Part shown: piece by piece, positions 21,412 to 34,758 of the stretch
Numbering within the stretch: the stretch's first letter is position 1
Layout: every line of letters starts with the position of its first letter
Assembly: GCA_023105745.1 (NCBI GenBank)
Contig: JALGQZ010000002.1
Coordinates: forward strand, 74,441,285-74,505,284
DNA: 64,000 nucleotides
From: Austropuccinia psidii
Lineage: Eukaryota > Basidiomycota > Pucciniomycetes > Pucciniales > Sphaerophragmiaceae
Direction of reading: 5' to 3'
Program-made: the position numbers and the translations under genes
The notes under the pieces: model-generated
Database searches by the model: none
Seen by the model: only the letters and a program-made list of their open reading frames with translations
Told to the model about the DNA's origin: nothing

Positions 21412-23373
21412 TGTGAACCTTTGAGATATGACCACATACCCAAAAAGGTCACAAGAAATATTTCAAATAATTATACCTTAAAAATAATTACCTTAAAACT
21501 ACAAAGCAGCCATAAATAGGGATGAAACTTGGTTTAACTTAGAAACCAACTAATAAACATGTGAAAACAATTACACCATTGGATTCTTCATGGTAAAATA
21601 CACATACACCATTTTTATGGCATATCTGTAAAGTCAATATTTAATTAGTTATAAGTAATAACACCTTATAAAAAACATTAATACTTAGTTATTTCAAATA
21701 CCAATGACACAACATGTGAAATAAATTGTACCATTAGATTCCCCATAAATACCTACACATAAAACAATTAAGAAGCTAATCTCCAAAGTCAATACTTAAG
21801 GAGCTAAGCTGAATATATGCACTTTTTTGGTCAACACATATATTCAAGGATTTTAGCTAATATCTTTTGAAATATACATGATAGAGTGATAAACCAAAAA
21901 TGAAGTCACCACGTAGTTACTGCAGGAACACAGAAATGAACTTTATTTCATAATCTATAAACAAGGTTAAAACCTGTAATGGATTATTGATTAAAGTCAA
22001 TAGAGCTGTTGACCACTTTGTTGTGAAAGTGGTCCAAACTTAAAAAAAGTAGACAGTCAGATTACAATAGTTCATTTGTGAATAATGACATATTTTTACT
22101 ATAATATTCAAGGTATAACCCCTTGAAATCATGGTCCAAAGTTTAAAATATTAAATTTTGACAGAAAAGATGAGTTACTAGAAAAATCATTAAAAATAGA
22201 GTTTTGATTATGTAATGAAATTCTCTTGGCAGTGCAATGAGGACATGCCAAGCTATCAGAATACACTATAAGAACAGCTGTAGCCGGTATAACGTAAAAG
22301 TTATCAATGATCAAAGTTCAAGCTTATTTTTGATCATTTATGATCACTCACTGTAATCTTATTTTAAGCTTAACAGTCATATAAGTGATAAAATTGATAA
22401 ATACTATTAGATTATGATTAATACTAATGAGATCTATGAATTTTAGGATTCTTCCAAGCCTATGACGTCATCAAACTTGAAGTTACAGTCATAACTCTAA
22501 ATGATGGTGTAATAATGAGGTAAGATGGTTTGATCATGATGTAATCATCACTAAACCTTGAAATATTGATCAATCCTAGTAGAAAGAATAAGTAAACGTC
22601 TACTAGAAGCCTGCTGGACTCTAGAAGGGAGGTATCTAATCTAAATAGAGCTCTTTTTACTCTATTTTCCCTTCAGATGCTTACAAAACACTAAAATATT
22701 TAAATCAAAAGGTAATTTCTTTATTATTTATATATAAGACTCTTATATTATTAAAGAAAAAAAATAATCTTATTAAAATCATCATCTTTGACGTTATTAT
22801 TACATTTATTTAACTGTTTTGTTTAAAATTCTCTTAAAAACCTCCATTCCATGTAAAATTAAGAATATTTGTAATTTCTCTTAAAATGTATTGTAAATAC
22901 AATTTAAATAAGTTGTATTTCCATTTTTTGGCGTAAACCTATTCAAAATTATTATATTGAGCATCAAAAGTAGGTTATTTCTTCTTATTGTAATAATCTT
23001 CTCTTTATTATTACTTTAAATAACTCTTTAATTAATATAAATAGTATTTATATTAATTTATAACTTTAATATTAGTAATATGATTGCTATTAATTGTTTT
23101 TTATTAAAAAAAACAATTTTTTATGCCTTTATTATCTGTTGGTAGCAATAATAGATTGTTTTTTAAATATATTAATTATTTTATATTAATATATTTTTAT
23201 TTATTATATTATTATATTTATTCAATAATATAATCTTTTTTACACCATAATTAAAATAATTATTTATTTTTATCATTATTTTTATCTTATTTGTTTCATT
23301 TATAAGGACATTCATAGTACAATAAGTAAAATGTTAGTAACTTTTACTTATTGTTTCATAGTCAAACCTTACA
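21412..23373 (+). repeat. Solo LTR of Ty3 family 2 in MULE 1
   Basis: It begins TGTGAACCTTTGAGATATG and ends TTTCATAGTCAAACCTTACA. ACTAC lies on both sides (21,407-21,411 and 23,374-23,378), a perfect 5-bp target duplication. Length 1,962 bp. It was left by recombination between two LTRs after insertion into the transposase gene. Confidence 0.9.
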
Positions 23374-23378
23374 ACTAC

Positions 23379-24886
23379 CATTGTCACCTGGGGGTGAGCT
23401 CCACTTCAAGAGTTGAAGGTGCCTATGCCATAGCAACAGTTTGGCTCCAAAGGTCCACTGGTACTGTCCTGGAGGTTTTGAGGGCCCTTAATATGGCTTT
23501 CACAAGACAATTTATTTGCTTAATAAATATAATCTTCAGATAAATGATTGTCCATGTCAAGAATGTTCCTCCACACAACTGTGCCCTCAGTGGCAAGGTG
23601 TCTAATTATGCCCTTCAGATGGCCTTTTCAAATTTCAAAAAACAACTTCCCCAATTAAAAACAAACCAAAAAATAAAGCAATTATCAATACATACCTTAC
23701 ACACACAAGATCCAACAAGCATTCCCCAACTACGAAAGGCTCCAGATATCAGACTTACATCCCCAGTGGCAGTTGGATTTACCTGTTAGGCTTTTTTGAT
23801 CTTCAATTTCTTAGCTTTTTCCATATTAAATGATTTTATTTGCCACATTATACTCAGGCTTGGCCTCAAGGTAATGATAAAAGGTTTGAGAAAGAAATAC
23901 ATATTGAAGAAAAAAGAATCTTTGAAGGTATTTGGGAAGACCTTTTTCAAAGACCAATGAAAGAAATCACCCCAATTCTTCAGAATTTTCAAGATGTTTT
24001 GACTGGAAACATCCCTTTTGATTAAATCCCTAATATTCAAGAGAATCAACAATATTATGAAGCCCCACTATAATGGAAAAATACCCATGGAAGACCTCAA
24101 GGAGCCAAAAGGAGATCCCCAAGATTTGAAATAATTGAAATTAAATCCAAGAGAAGAGGAAGACCACCATCAAAAGTGAATAGTAAAACAACTTCAAGAT
24201 CATAGTCAACTGTACCCCCTCAAGTTATGGAAGTGAATTCATCTAGAGATTCTGAGTACTCATTATCCAAATGAATAACTTAATCAGATTCACTACCTTC
24301 AAAAACTTAATTTAATGAATATGTAAAGTAAGGGGTCACCCTCAAATGCCCCAGAGCATTGGCCAATATGAGTTGGATCTCACAAAGGAAGTTACACAAG
24401 CCTGCAACAACTTTTAAGATTTATGATTAAATTGAATTAAACTGTGAGAATTGTCAAAGCAACTATCATGCAAGTGATGACTGCTCCAAGCTCATTGTGA
24501 GGATTTGATTTATTTTGATGTGGAATATTTATTAATTATTTGACCCATTTTTATCAGGTATCTGGCTCAGAAGACTTGCCAAAATTCTTAATGAAATACA
24601 ACTTCAAGCCCATCAATGTCCATGGTGATGGAAACAGTGGCTAAAGAGAAGTATCCCAGTACATGTAAAAGATTCAAGATGAATGGGCTGATGTCAGAGG
24701 TGAATTTTCTTAAGAATTTCAAAACATCAAGATGTTTATGAATCCATAAAAACTTCAGTACCCTCAGTATCCTCTTATTTGGACAGAATTTGGTGGTATG
24801 GAGATCTTGGCCAGGCTCCAAAGAGAAAGTGGATGTTCATTTCTGGTATGGGGGATCCAATTGCAAATAGGTATCAAAGAATAGTT
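23379..24886 (+). pseudogene. MULE 1 transposase C-terminal part and OTU-domain remnant
   Basis: After the solo LTR the frame resumes with HLGVSSTSRVEGAYA (third catalytic residue, Glu of SRVEGA, about 23,415), then VLRALNMAFTRQF. Later come IIEIKSKRRGRPPSK (an AT-hook-like basic tail, about 24,130-24,180) and INVHGDGNSG near 24,620. The last is the OTU catalytic loop D-G-N-C with Cys changed to Ser and a stop directly after, so the protease is dead. WADVRGEF follows as in OTU folds. At 24,886 the sequence is cut by the giant element; the OTU tail resumes at 51,203. Confidence 0.7.
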
Positions 24887-24894
24887 TTATTTTA

Positions 24895-25034
24895 GGGGAG
24901 TGATATTTCCACGCTTTAACCTAGAACTTACGCCTACACCTACGCATAAAATTGTGGATTCAGATACGCCTTCACGCCTTTCATGGATGTAGTTTGCTAA
25001 ATCCACGCATCCAAGTGATTACTAAATCCACGCC
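24895..25034 (+). repeat. Left terminal inverted repeat of the giant element (140 bp)
   Basis: Begins GGGGAGTGATATTTCCACGC. It contains the repeated words ACGCC, CTACGC and AAATCCACGC (twice), which could be transposase-binding sites. It matches the reverse complement of 51,055-51,194 except at four positions, all transitions. The SNF2 stop codon lies 38 bases inside. Confidence 0.92.
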
Positions 25035-25072
25035 CCCATTTTCTTTAATCCAAAAAAACTAGAATTTTACAG

Positions 25073-26581
25073 TTACCCACTTTCAATTTTGATGTTCATA
25101 TGAGTCTCTAAGAAAAGTTTTGATAGCTCAGCATATGTCAAAGTACTTGCTAAAGTTGTTCTTACATGAAAAAAATAACCACCATAAGGACAGGAAAATA
25201 AAATCCAATGAGTGATTTGAATGATTAAAAATGTACACACCTTGCCAAAGTACCCTTCCTCTGTTGTACCTGTAATTCATAAATATAAAATAAGTGGTTC
25301 TAAATTTTCATTAAATAAAACTTCTTATGAATTAACATACCCTTTGCATGTTTATCTCCACTGTATCAGGTGATATAAAATGGTATGCCATTACATTTTT
25401 CCTTTGTCCAATACGATGTAGACAATCAATAGCTTGATCTTCAGCAGCTGGATTCCAATGAGGCTCCTAGACATATATTAGATATATAGATTATATTAAA
25501 ATATTGCCTCATGGTCATATAATCATAATTAATACCATTATAAATACCACGTCTGCACAAGTTATATTCAGGCCAACCCCTGCAGCCCCTATTGAAGCCG
25601 CAAGTACTTCTACATTGATGTTTTCCTTGAATTTCTTGAGTTCTGCTTCCTGTGTAGCTTGGCCTATTGTTCCATCAACACGTGTAAAAATGATCTTATT
25701 GTTTTCTAAGACAATTCCAATCCTACCAGTTTATCACAAATAATTGTCAATAAAAAGCTTCATCATTATCAAAGGAGAGGTACAAAGCAGAAGCTTAATA
25801 TACAAAATAAGGGAAATAACCAAGCTTACAAATCAAGAAATGTTGTAAACTGTGAAAAAATCACTGATTTTGGGGTTGAATTTTTAATGTTTTGGTGTGA
25901 TAAAAGAATTTTGAGGAGCCTCTGAATTTTAGTGCTTTGTAGACATGTTTTGACATCAACATGTTCTGTTATGGTACTATTAAAAAAACCCCCTTCTATC
26001 TTTGTCCCATATGGTGAGATCATACCTTCAATGTCATATATACTTTCACTAAGCAAGTAATGATTGCAACAAAGGCGAAGCTTGTTTATATACTTGAAGA
26101 ACATTTCTGGGCCTTGATTAGATGATGATATGACCTCTTTGTAAATATCATTATATCTATCTAACGTCCAATCTGAGAGAGGTTCATGGATATAATCATG
26201 ATTAATTTCGGGTAGATCATTTAAAATGTGGTCCTTGTTTCTTTGTAGGCAAAGATGCCTCAGGCATAACTGAAGGGGGCTATAATTTCCTTTTTTGAGC
26301 TCTTCCAAGATATTTGGTACCCAATTCTCTTGTTTTTCACGTTTAGGTGCTGTAATGAAGGTGATTAGGCTCATTAATTCATTTATACTGTTTTGAATAG
26401 GGGTTCCTGTGAGGCAAATGCATCTGGATGTTTGTATTGCCCCAATTGCTTTGAAGAAAGTTTACTCCTGACTTCTTATCTGACTAGGTATTTCAATTTA
26501 ATTTATATATCTTTCATCAGAATTCCACAATTTTTAAATAATAATTTGAAAAACTCACTGGGCCTCATCTAAGACAACTCG
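25073..26581 (-). pseudogene. SNF2-family ATPase, C-terminal half (3' exons)
   Basis: SNF2 ATPases use ATP to move along DNA and remodel nucleosomes or protein-DNA complexes. Reading right to left: RVVLDEA (motif II, split by a GTGAGT..TAG intron whose splice restores DEAH), an in-frame TAA at 26,462-26,464, SRCICLTGTPIQNSIN (motif III), RLCCNHYLLSES, KSVIFSQFTTFLDL (motif IV), intron, AAGVGLNITCADVVF (motif V), intron, HWNPAAEDQAIDCLHRIGQ (motif VI), then a short tail ending at about 25,073. All helicase C motifs are intact. The RAD5/RAD16-like arrangement is an inference from motif wording. The gene is cut at 26,586 by the Ty3 element; its 5' half is at 37,305-38,457. Confidence 0.9.
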
Positions 26582-26586
26582 GTACC

Positions 26587-28616
26587 TGTAAGGTTTGACT
26601 ATGAAACAATAAGTAAAAAATTACCAATTTATTACTTATTGTACTCTGAATGTCCTTATAATTGAAATAAATAAGATTAAAATAATAATAATAATAATAA
26701 AGAATTATTATTATTATGGCGTAAAATTGTTATATTATTAAATAAATATAATAATATAATTAATATTATATAAAATTATAATATTGAAAATAATATATTA
26801 ATATAAAATAATTAATATATTATAAAGCTCTTTATTATTGTTACCAACAAATAATAAAGGCGTAAAAAATTGTTTTTTATAAATAAAAAACAATTAATAA
26901 CAATAATATTACCAATATTAAAGTTATATATTAATATAAATACTATTTATATTAATTAAGAATTATTAAGAGTAATAATAAGAGAGAAATTATTATAATA
27001 AGATGAAATAACCTACTTTTAACACTTAAAATAATAATTTTGAGATATTTTACGCCAAAAGAATATAATACAACCTTTTCAAATTGTATTTACAATAAAA
27101 AATAAAGGAATTTTACTAAATTTCTTGATTTTACGTGGAAATGAGTTTATAGAGAGATTTATGACAAAAACAATTAAAGAATTGATTTAATCACACAAAA
27201 ATAGTGATTAATATTAAGATTGTCTTTGGTCTTTTGATAATATAAGAGTTTTATATATAAATAATAAATAAATTATCTTTTATTTAATTGATTTAATGTT
27301 TTTGATGCGTCTGAGGGGTAAATAGAGTAAAAAGAGCTCTATTTATAGTAAATACCTCCCTCCTAGAGTCCAACAGGCTTCTAGTAGACGTGTACTGATC
27401 ATATCCACTGGAATTGATCAATATTTTAAGGTTTGAGGGTGATTACATCATGATCAAACCATATTACATCATTATTACACCATTATTTAGAGTTATCACT
27501 ATAACTCTACGTTTGATGACATCAGAGGCTTGGCAGAACCCCAAATTTGGTGGATTTTATTAGTTTTAATCATAAAATAATAGTATTCACCAATTTTATC
27601 ACTCTTAAGACTGTTAAACTTAAATTAAGGTTACAGTATGTGATCATAACTGCTCAAATTAAGCTCAAACTTTGATCCTCAATAACTTTTAAGATTTACA
27701 CGCTACAAAAATTCAGAGAGTGAATTCTGATAGCCTGACATAACCTTATTATGCTTCCAAGAGCTTTTCATTACATCATCAAAACTCTAATTTTGATGAT
27801 TTTTCTTGTAACTCATCTTTTCTGTCGAAATTCAACATTTTAAACTTCAAACCTTGATTTCAGGGGGTATACCCTGAATTTAATAATAAGAACTACATCA
27901 TTCTTCACGAATGAACTAGTAGAATCCAACTGTATACTTTTTTTTAAGTTTGGAGCACTTTCACAACAAAGTGGTCAACAGCTCTGTTGATTTTTATCAA
28001 TATTTCATCATAGGTTTTAACCTTGTTTATAGTTTGTAAAATAAAGTTCATATCTGTGTTCTTACAGTAATTACGTGGTAACTTTATTTTTGGTTCATCA
28101 TTCTATCATGTATATATTAGGAGATATTAGCTCTGATCCTTGAATATATGCGTTGACCAAAAAAGTGCATATATTCAGGATAATTCTTTAAGTATCAACT
28201 TTGGGAATTAGCTTATTAATTGTTTTATGTGTGGACTTTCATGGGGAATCCACTGGTACAATTTATTTCACATGTTGTTTCATTAGTTCTTGAGATAAAT
28301 AAGGTTTTATAGTTTTTGTAAGGTATTTTACCTTATAATTCCTTAAATATTGACTTTACAGATATGCCATAAAAATGGTATATGTGTATTTTTCCATGGG
28401 TAATCCAATGGTATAATTTATTTTACATGTTGATTCATTGGTTTTTAAGTTAAACCAATTTTTGTACCAATTTATGGTATTTTTTGTATATTTAAGTAAT
28501 TATTTTCAAAGTATAATTATTCTAAGTAACTTTAATATAATTATATTAGAGGTATAATTATTCTTAATCTTTTTTGTGACCTTATTGGGTATGTGGTCAT
28601 ATCTCAAAGGCTCACA
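26587..28616 (-). repeat. 3' LTR of the complete Ty3 element
   Basis: Minus-strand start TGTGAGCCTTTGAGATATG at 28,616 and end AGTCAAACCTTACA at 26,587. It matches 35,272-37,299 along its whole length and the solo LTR at 21,412-23,373 more distantly. Confidence 0.95.
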
Positions 28617-28636
28617 TTCCCTACCACCAAAAAGAT
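28617..28636 (-). promoter_or_regulatory. Polypurine tract of the complete Ty3 element
   Basis: The minus strand reads CTTTTTGGTGGTAGGGAA directly before the 3' LTR. It should prime plus-strand DNA synthesis. Confidence 0.6.
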
Positions 28637-28733
28637 TGTACCACAATCTGATATATGTGATTAGGGTATCATCCACTGTCCTACCTCTTCATTAGACTTT
28701 GTTAGTCTTGAAGCTCAATAATGCTTAACTTTT

Positions 28734-31700
28734 CTATTTTTCAGGCTTTCTTTCATGTCTGAACCTTCTTAGTAGTTTATCAGCGTTTGTTATATCTTTC
28801 TCAAGTAGCCATTCATCTTCTTGAGTTGAATTTCTATACCTTACAAGGTATTCCCTTTCTTTTTTGTTTCTTGTCCTTCTTTCTTTAAGGACTTTTACTA
28901 TTTTCTTTTCTTCTCCTTCTTCCAAGGGTGGAATTTCAAGTGGGGGTTTATTTCTTAGTGGAAATAACTCCTTGTCACTTGAACTGTAAGGCTTTATTAG
29001 ACTCACAGGGAAAGTTGGGTGTTTGTTCATTAGTTCACCTGTGAGTTCTAATTGCACAGCATTGGGTCCATGGAGTGCTTTTATCATAAATGGTCCTGCA
29101 AAGGAATCTTTCAATTTCTTTGGGCCTTTTATGTTATTGAAATTAAGGGTTGATACTAAAACCAAGTCCCCTATTTTGAAGTCAGGTGGCTTATGACTTT
29201 TATCCCATCTTTCTTTTGCATATTTAAAAGAATCTTGCATGCATCTGTTTGCATGGTGTCTTGCTTTGTCAAGAATTATCTTGAAACTGCTTGCTGTTGG
29301 ATGTATATCCACTAAGTCCTTTTTGAGGGTATCATAAGGAAGTCTTGGATTCCAACCTTTCTCTAGCATTGCTGGTGTTTTGCCAGTAGAAGAATGGATT
29401 GATGTCTTATATGCCAGTTCAAGTGCTGGTATTAGTGTACACCAATCATGGGTAAAACCATCAGAATCTTTGAATTCTAACCCATAAGCACAGAATCTTC
29501 TGATCATATCCTCTAGGGTCTGTATCATTCTTTCTGCTAGACCATCAGTTTGAGGATGATAAGCTGTTGAGAATGATAACTTTGTCCCAAAGAAGTTATG
29601 GAGATTTGTCCATAATGCTGAAGTGAACTTTGGGTCTCTGTCACTTATAATATTTTGGAATAAGCCTGTGTGGCTAATGACTTTATTCCATATCATTATG
29701 GCTGTATCCATAGCTGTGTCATCTTTATGACATGGTAAGAACATGGGAGTTTTACTGTACCTGTCAACTAAGACTAGGCATGCATTATAACTCCTGTCTC
29801 CTCCTGGAGGTAAGGCTGTTACCCAATCCATATGAACTATTTCCCATGGGGATTTTGGTTCTTGAATTTGGATCATCATTCCAAATTTCTTTCCTGTGGC
29901 TCTGTTGGCTTTTTGACATCTGTCACAGGTTTGGCAGTACTCTGCAACATCTTTCTTCCAATTTGGCCACCAAGAGCAGGTTTTCACCCTCTCTAGTATC
30001 CTATCTTCTGAGAGATGTCCTGATGCAACACTATCATGACACTCATGTAAAATAGTGTTTATTAGTGTTCTGTCTGTTAAGGCCATAACACATGTGTTTT
30101 TTGTTCTATGGTACAGGATTCCATCAAGGAGGTGAAATCTTCCTTCATCATATGCCTTTTTCCATATTTCATCTAGTTTTGATGAAAGTGATGGATCTTT
30201 GCAGTCTTTCATTAGAAGTTGGCTTAAGATATGGCAATTTTTGTCTGTCTTATAGAGCTCTTTAACTTGGTTAAAGAATTCTGTGCCAATGTCTGTAACA
30301 CATATTCCTTCTATATGGTGCTCTTCTTGTGGTACCCATGCTGGATTGTCAGGGGTGTTTGCTAGAGCCCATCTGCTAAGACCATCTGCATTTTTATGAA
30401 TATTTCCAGATTTATGGACAATAGTCATATTTCCTCTATATTCTTGGATAGCAATTTGCCATCTCAGCATATGTCTATTTGGAGTCTTCATATTTAATAG
30501 TGATTTCACAGCATTACAGTCTGTGATTACATCAAATACTGTGCCATCCAAATAATAATGCAGTTTTTCTAAAGCCCATAATAGGCATAAGCATTCCATT
30601 TGGCTTGCTCCATACCTTGCTTCTGTTGGCTTTATCTGCCTTGAAATGAAACAAATTGGTCCTTCCACTGGTTTATCATTGATAATTTGTGTTTGGTGAA
30701 GTGCAGAACCTAGTCCTTCTCCACAAGCATCAATGTACAGTTTGAAGGGTAGTTTCCAATCTGGCATCAGAAGAAATGGGGCATTTGTTAAGGAATTTTT
30801 CAATTCTTCATATGCCTTGACTCTTTCTTCTGTCATCTCATAGACTGTTTGTTGGTCACATAGCTTATACAAGGATTTAGCAATCTTTGCAAAGTCCTTT
30901 ATATGCTGTCTATAGTAACCAGAAAATCCTAGAATTGATTGCATTTCTTTTTTGGTTTGAGGCATTGGTTTAAGTAGTACTGCTGCTACTTTATTTTTGT
31001 CTATGCCTAGACTAAGGCCAGATACTATATGTCCTAGTGCCTTTAATTCACTGTATGCAAAATGAAATTTTTTCAAGGAAATTTTCATATTTACTTGGAC
31101 TATTTTCTGTAGTACTCTTTCTAGTCTTGTAAGGTGATTTTCCCAAGTTTCTGAGCAAACTATGATATCATCAATATAGATAATCAACCATCCTTCTGAT
31201 AATTCTTCAGGGAATATGGTATTCATCATTCTTTTATAATGGGAAGGTGCATTTTTTATTCCAAATGGCATTCTTAAGTATTCAAAAATTCCACAATGGA
31301 CTATTATTCTTAGTAGTTTCTTGGCATTGTCTGTTAAGACATTTTGATGAAAACCCTTAAGAGCATCCATAGCTGTGATGAACTTAGCTTGTGACAATTG
31401 GGTTAATGTCTCATGGATTCTGGGTATTGGATATCTGTCTGGAATGGTATAGGTATTCAGGGCTCTGAAGTCACCTACCATCCTTGATTTTCCATTATGC
31501 CAAGTTATAATGACAGGTGTAGTAACTTCTACTTGTTCATTATGTCCAACCTTTCTTAATACTCCAAGGTCCATTAATTCTTTAATGTGCACCTCTAAGG
31601 CTTCTCTAGCTCTTGGACTGGCTGGATAAGCAGGTCTTCTTAATAAAGGTGGGTAAGGTTTTTCTACATTAAGAATTATATCCACTTCATGTCCAATTAT

Positions 31701-32591
31701 GGCACCTAGTGGCTCTTTGTCAGTTGCAAAGGCATTTTTATACTTAAATAAGAGGTCAATCAATTTTTCTTTCATTTTTTCTGTTAATTCTTGATTGAAT
31801 TCTGCCTCTTTGAGCTGTTCAGATATAAAAAGTTCCTTTTCTGGAATTTTTTCCTCATTCTTAATAACTGTGATTTGTTTTTTGTTATTTAAGAATCCAA
31901 ACTTTTGTCTTTTATTATCTCCTATGGTAAAATATCTATCCTTTTGGTTGGAGATATCTATACCATAGATTGATAAGTAGTCATTCCCAAGTATGAAATG
32001 ATTACTAGTACAGTTGTCCATTACTACAAACTCTACTTTGATTCTGACACATTGTGAGGGATGAGGAAAAATTAGTGTTAAATCAATTATTCCAAGGGGC
32101 TTCATGCTCTCACTTGCACTACTAAATTTGACACCTTGTATTGGCATAAGTTTTTCTTGCCAGTCTGGGACAATGGTTTTTAAATAACTTTTTCCAACAC
32201 AAGTGCAATATGCTCCTGTATCTAAGTTAACCTTTCCTTCTTGGTTATCAACCATAACAATACTAATACTTGATTTTCCAGCTGTATATCCCATTCCTCT
32301 TGCAGGTTTGGTTCTATACATTTTGGCATCTTGTATGTTTGTCAGATTTGTGTCAGATGTTCCAACTTGTGGCAAGTTTGAATTAACATCCAGTACTTCA
32401 TAAATTATATCAATATTATTAATTTGTGCATTAATTATATTGATTTCATCACTTTCAGAGCTTTCTGACTCTTCTGTCTCTTTTTCAGAGTCAGATTCCT
32501 CTTCTTTGTCATTGTGGTTTTCTGTTTCCACAATTTCATTAATCTTTGCTTTTTTAAGGCAATTATTGGCTAAGTGTCCAATACCTCCACA
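28734..32591 (-). CDS. Ty3-type Pol: protease, RT, RNase H, integrase, chromodomain-like tail
   Basis: An uninterrupted frame from the gag stop. Numbered from the GTG at 32,531 (1,265 residues): aspartic protease [13 protein letters not shown] (DTGA 104-107); RT with [10 protein letters not shown] (352-361), [13 protein letters not shown] and IIYIDDIIV (YIDD 452-455); RNase H with D600, E647 and D671; integrase zinc domain H832/H839/C866/C869; integrase core D902, D964 and E1000 ([30 protein letters not shown]); and a C-terminal [10 protein letters not shown]...DEWL chromodomain-like module (about 1226-1242). All catalytic residues are present. There is no ATG at the 5' end; the frame continues directly from the stop in the gag zinc knuckle, so Pol was made as a Gag-Pol fusion. 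Enzymatically it looks intact. Confidence 0.95.
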   Translation of the reverse strand, partial: CGGIGHLANNCLKKAKINEIVETENHNDKEEESDSEKETEESESSESDEINIINAQINNIDIIYEVLDVNSNLPQVGTSDTNLTNIQDAKMYRTKPARGMGYTAGKSSISIVMVDNQEGKVNLDTGAYCTCVGKSYLKTIVPDWQEKLMPIQGVKFSSASESMKPLGIIDLTLIFPHPSQCVRIKVEFVVMDNCTSNHFILGNDYLSIYGIDISNQKDRYFTIGDNKRQKFGFLNNKKQITVIKNEEKIPEKELFISEQLKEAEFNQELTEKMKEKLIDLLFKYKNAFATDKEPLGAIIGHEVDIILNVEKPYPPLLRRPAYPASPRAREALEVHIKELMDLGVLRKVGHNEQVEVTTPVIITWHNGKSRMVGDFRALNTYTIPDRYPIPRIHETLTQLSQAKFITAMDALKGFHQNVLTDNAKKLLRIIVHCGIFEYLRMPFGIKNAPSHYKRMMNTIFPEELSEGWLIIYIDDIIVCSETWENHLTRLERVLQKIVQVNMKISLKKFHFAYSELKALGHIVSGLSLGIDKNKVAAVLLKPMPQTKKEMQSILGFSGYYRQHIKDFAKIAKSLYKLCDQQTVYEMTEERVKAYEELKNSLTNAPFLLMPDWKLPFKLYIDACGEGLGSALHQTQIINDKPVEGPICFISRQIKPTEARYGASQMECLCLLWALEKLHYYLDGTVFDVITDCNAVKSLLNMKTPNRHMLRWQIAIQEYRGNMTIVHKSGNIHKNADGLSRWALANTPDNPAWVPQEEHHIEGICVTDIGTEFFNQVKELYKTDKNCHILSQLLMKDCKDPSLSSKLDEIWKKAYDEGRFHLLDGILYHRTKNTCVMALTDRTLINTILHECHDSVASGHLSEDRILERVKTCSWWPNWKKDVAEYCQTCDRCQKANRATGKKFGMMIQIQEPKSPWEIVHMDWVTALPPGGDRSYNACLVLVDRYSKTPMFLPCHKDDTAMDTAIMIWNKVISHTGLFQNIISDRDPKFTSALWTNLHNFFGTKLSFSTAYHPQTDGLAERMIQTLEDMIRRFCAYGLEFKDSDGFTHDWCTLIPALELAYKTSIHSSTGKTPAMLEKGWNPRLPYDTLKKDLVDIHPTASSFKIILDKARHHANRCMQDSFKYAKERWDKSHKPPDFKIGDLVLVSTLNFNNIKGPKKLKDSFAGPFMIKALHGPNAVQLELTGELMNKHPTFPVSLIKPYSSSDKELFPLRNKPPLEIPPLEEGEEKKIVKVLKERRTRNKKEREYLVRYRNSTQEDEWLLEKDITNADKLLRRFRHERKPEK

Positions 32592-34531
32592 TTAATGGCA
32601 TTTTCTTTGCTCATTATTGTTGGATGTATTGGGATTAAAGGATTCTTTTGACTTATCTTTTTTGATAAATGGTTTATTTGGGCTTTTAATGTCCAATTTT
32701 TTCCAAGTCCTGCCAATTTTTGTTCTTGTCACTATATCTTCTAGTGCATTTATATACTCTTCTGTGGAGCATGGTTCTATACACCTGCTTCTTAGGGCAT
32801 GTTCTAGTTCCCCTCCACATTTTTTAAGTATTTTCATGTGCACCATCTTCTGTGACATTTCTGGGTACAGTGCATTAAGCCTTTCAACTTGTTTTAGGAA
32901 CCAAGTTAAAGGTTTATCTTTCTCTGGGTCAAAGAAAGAGTTTTCAAATGCATTTTCTATCTTATACCTCCAGGCATCATTTGCCCACTTGGTGATTATT
33001 TCTTGTTTCCACCAAGACCAGGTATTTTTACCATTTGTTTGTCTTATGCCATAATACCATCTTTTTGCAGATTTCTCAAACAATGAATGTAATCTTGCAG
33101 TGATTAATTCATCTGGTATGGCATAGTCTTCTTGTAACATGTCAATTGTTTTAATAAATGACATGTGGTCATATTCACCTTCTCCTGTGAATGTTGGCCA
33201 TTCTTTTAATTGAGGTGCTTCCTTCATTAAGACTTGGTTATTATCTTGGTGACTCAAGTCTGTTATGAAAGGATTTGACAATTCCTCTTTTGTTTTAACA
33301 GGGCTTCTTATATGAGAAAATGGTGTTGATAACTTTGGCATATTTAAATAAGCCTCATTAATTTTATCCATTTTTTCAGTAAGAATCCTTATTTCACTCT
33401 GAATATCATCTTTCAGATGCATTCTTGCTTCATCACTTTTTTCCACATGGCCAAAAGTAATTTTTGGTGTGATGAAGTCTTTTCTTCAAATTTTTCTACA
33501 GAAATACTTAATTTATTTAATTTTTCTGTAAGATTGTCAATACTCACATCATAATTGATTGTCAAAGTTTTATCTTTGATATCTTTTATGTATTTATACA
33601 ATTCTTGTTGTCCTTGTATTAATTTTTGAGTATTGTCAATTAGATTCTTTGGTTTATTATTTTCAACAATAAACTTAATGTTGTCAGTTTCTTTCTTGTT
33701 TTGCACAACAATTTTTGTTAAAGAAGATAAATTGTTATTTATTTCTTGTAGTGATAATAAACTATCTTTAATTTCTTTTAGAGGTAATATACTATTTTTA
33801 ATTTCTGTTAAAGTATTTACAACATCTTTGGACAAGGTTATTTCTTTGGGAAATGAGGTTGTCTCATTCTTTGCTCTTCCTTGTCCTTGAATTCCATCAA
33901 GGTTCTGGCCATGTTGAAAACATTGTCCATGGCATCCTTTTAGATTCTTGGGATCCTGTAGCTTGGGGAATATGGTTTCCTCCAATGATTTTTCTTGTTC
34001 TTCTTCCCTTCTTGGGGAAGTGGGTTGGCTTGAGGCTTGCTGGTAGAAGCTACTGGGGCTTCTTCCTTGGTTGCCTCCCTCTTTTTGGCATGATAATCCT
34101 TGATTTTTTTGATTTGAGGTTTGGATGACAGTGGATTCCATCCATTGGAGTATTTCACTATCTCCTCCTCTTTGAGGAACTTTTTCAGGATGTTCCAGGA
34201 GTTCATCACTCCTTGGTGTATTTGAGGCAGCATTTCCCAGTCTTTGTCCTTGTACACTGTGCAATACTGCTTGTACTGGCTCATTTAGATGTCTATTTGA
34301 GCCTTCTGAATGTGATTTGTACCTGTTTGAGTTACTCATACTTAGTTCTAATTCAGGCTCAGATATCATGGGCATTTCTGGGACTTGCCTTTGGGATAAG
34401 GCACTTCCTTGTGTGGATTCTGTTCCACTGGGGATATTGCCCTTCCTTTTCCCTTTTGAGGGATCAATTCTACCTCTGAGTCCAGCTCCATCTGATTGGA
34501 TGGAGTATTGGGAGCCTCTTCTGGTAGTCAT
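32592..34531 (-). pseudogene. Ty3 family-2 Gag with a frame change and a stop in the zinc knuckle
   Basis: It starts with ATG at 34,531 (MTTRRGSQYSIQSDG). The first frame runs 372 residues with a long coiled-coil-like region (EIKNSILPLKEIKDSLLS, then DNLTEKLNKLSISVEKF) and stops at 33,413. The next frame (-1) takes over at about 33,446 and contains the gag core (LKEWPTFTGEGEYDHMSF, then WYYGIRQTNGKNTWSWW). It then reads [19 protein letters not shown], a CX2CX4HX4C knuckle whose third position is TAA (32,592-32,594). No canonical slippery heptamer fits the first lesion, so a 1-base deletion near GGCCATGTGG is likeliest. Related rust proteins that I remember have Lys at the TAA position (unverified), which favours mutation over programmed readthrough. 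Confidence 0.85.
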
Positions 34532-34609
34532 AATTAAAGAATAAGAAAAAATAAAAGTATTTTAGAGTAAAATTCTTTTATGGCAATTTAAAAAAAGAGG
34601 TGCTCACCT

Positions 34610-34758
34610 TCAGAGTCTTGAATGGTGGGCCCTGGAAAGTCTAATTTCTTAGCTTTCTTTCTTTTGGTGATAACTGGTGTTGGAGAACTTTGACAAGTTT
34701 CTTCCACCAATCTCTCAACAGTAGCTTGGTTGTCTTCTGTTGGGTTATCTTCAAACAC
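34610..34758 (-). other. Possible small upstream exon in the Ty3 leader
   Basis: Between PBS and gag, the minus strand has a protein-like stretch (EDNPTEDNQATVERL, then KRKKAKKLDFPGP) preceded by TTTTTAG and followed by GTGAGC, consensus splice signals. It could be a spliced leader exon of gag. Alternatively it is chance; no second copy is available here. Confidence 0.3.

Noticed and set aside
24895..25034. 3' end of MULE 1
   Set aside because: Its orientation (GGGGAG outward to the left) and the 8-bp duplicate at 51,195 make it the left end of the giant element; MULE 1 coding sequence continues beyond 51,202.
33413..33446. Programmed -1 frameshift within family-2 gag
   Set aside because: No X-XXY-YYZ heptamer in the right register in the overlap; a single-base deletion explains it better.
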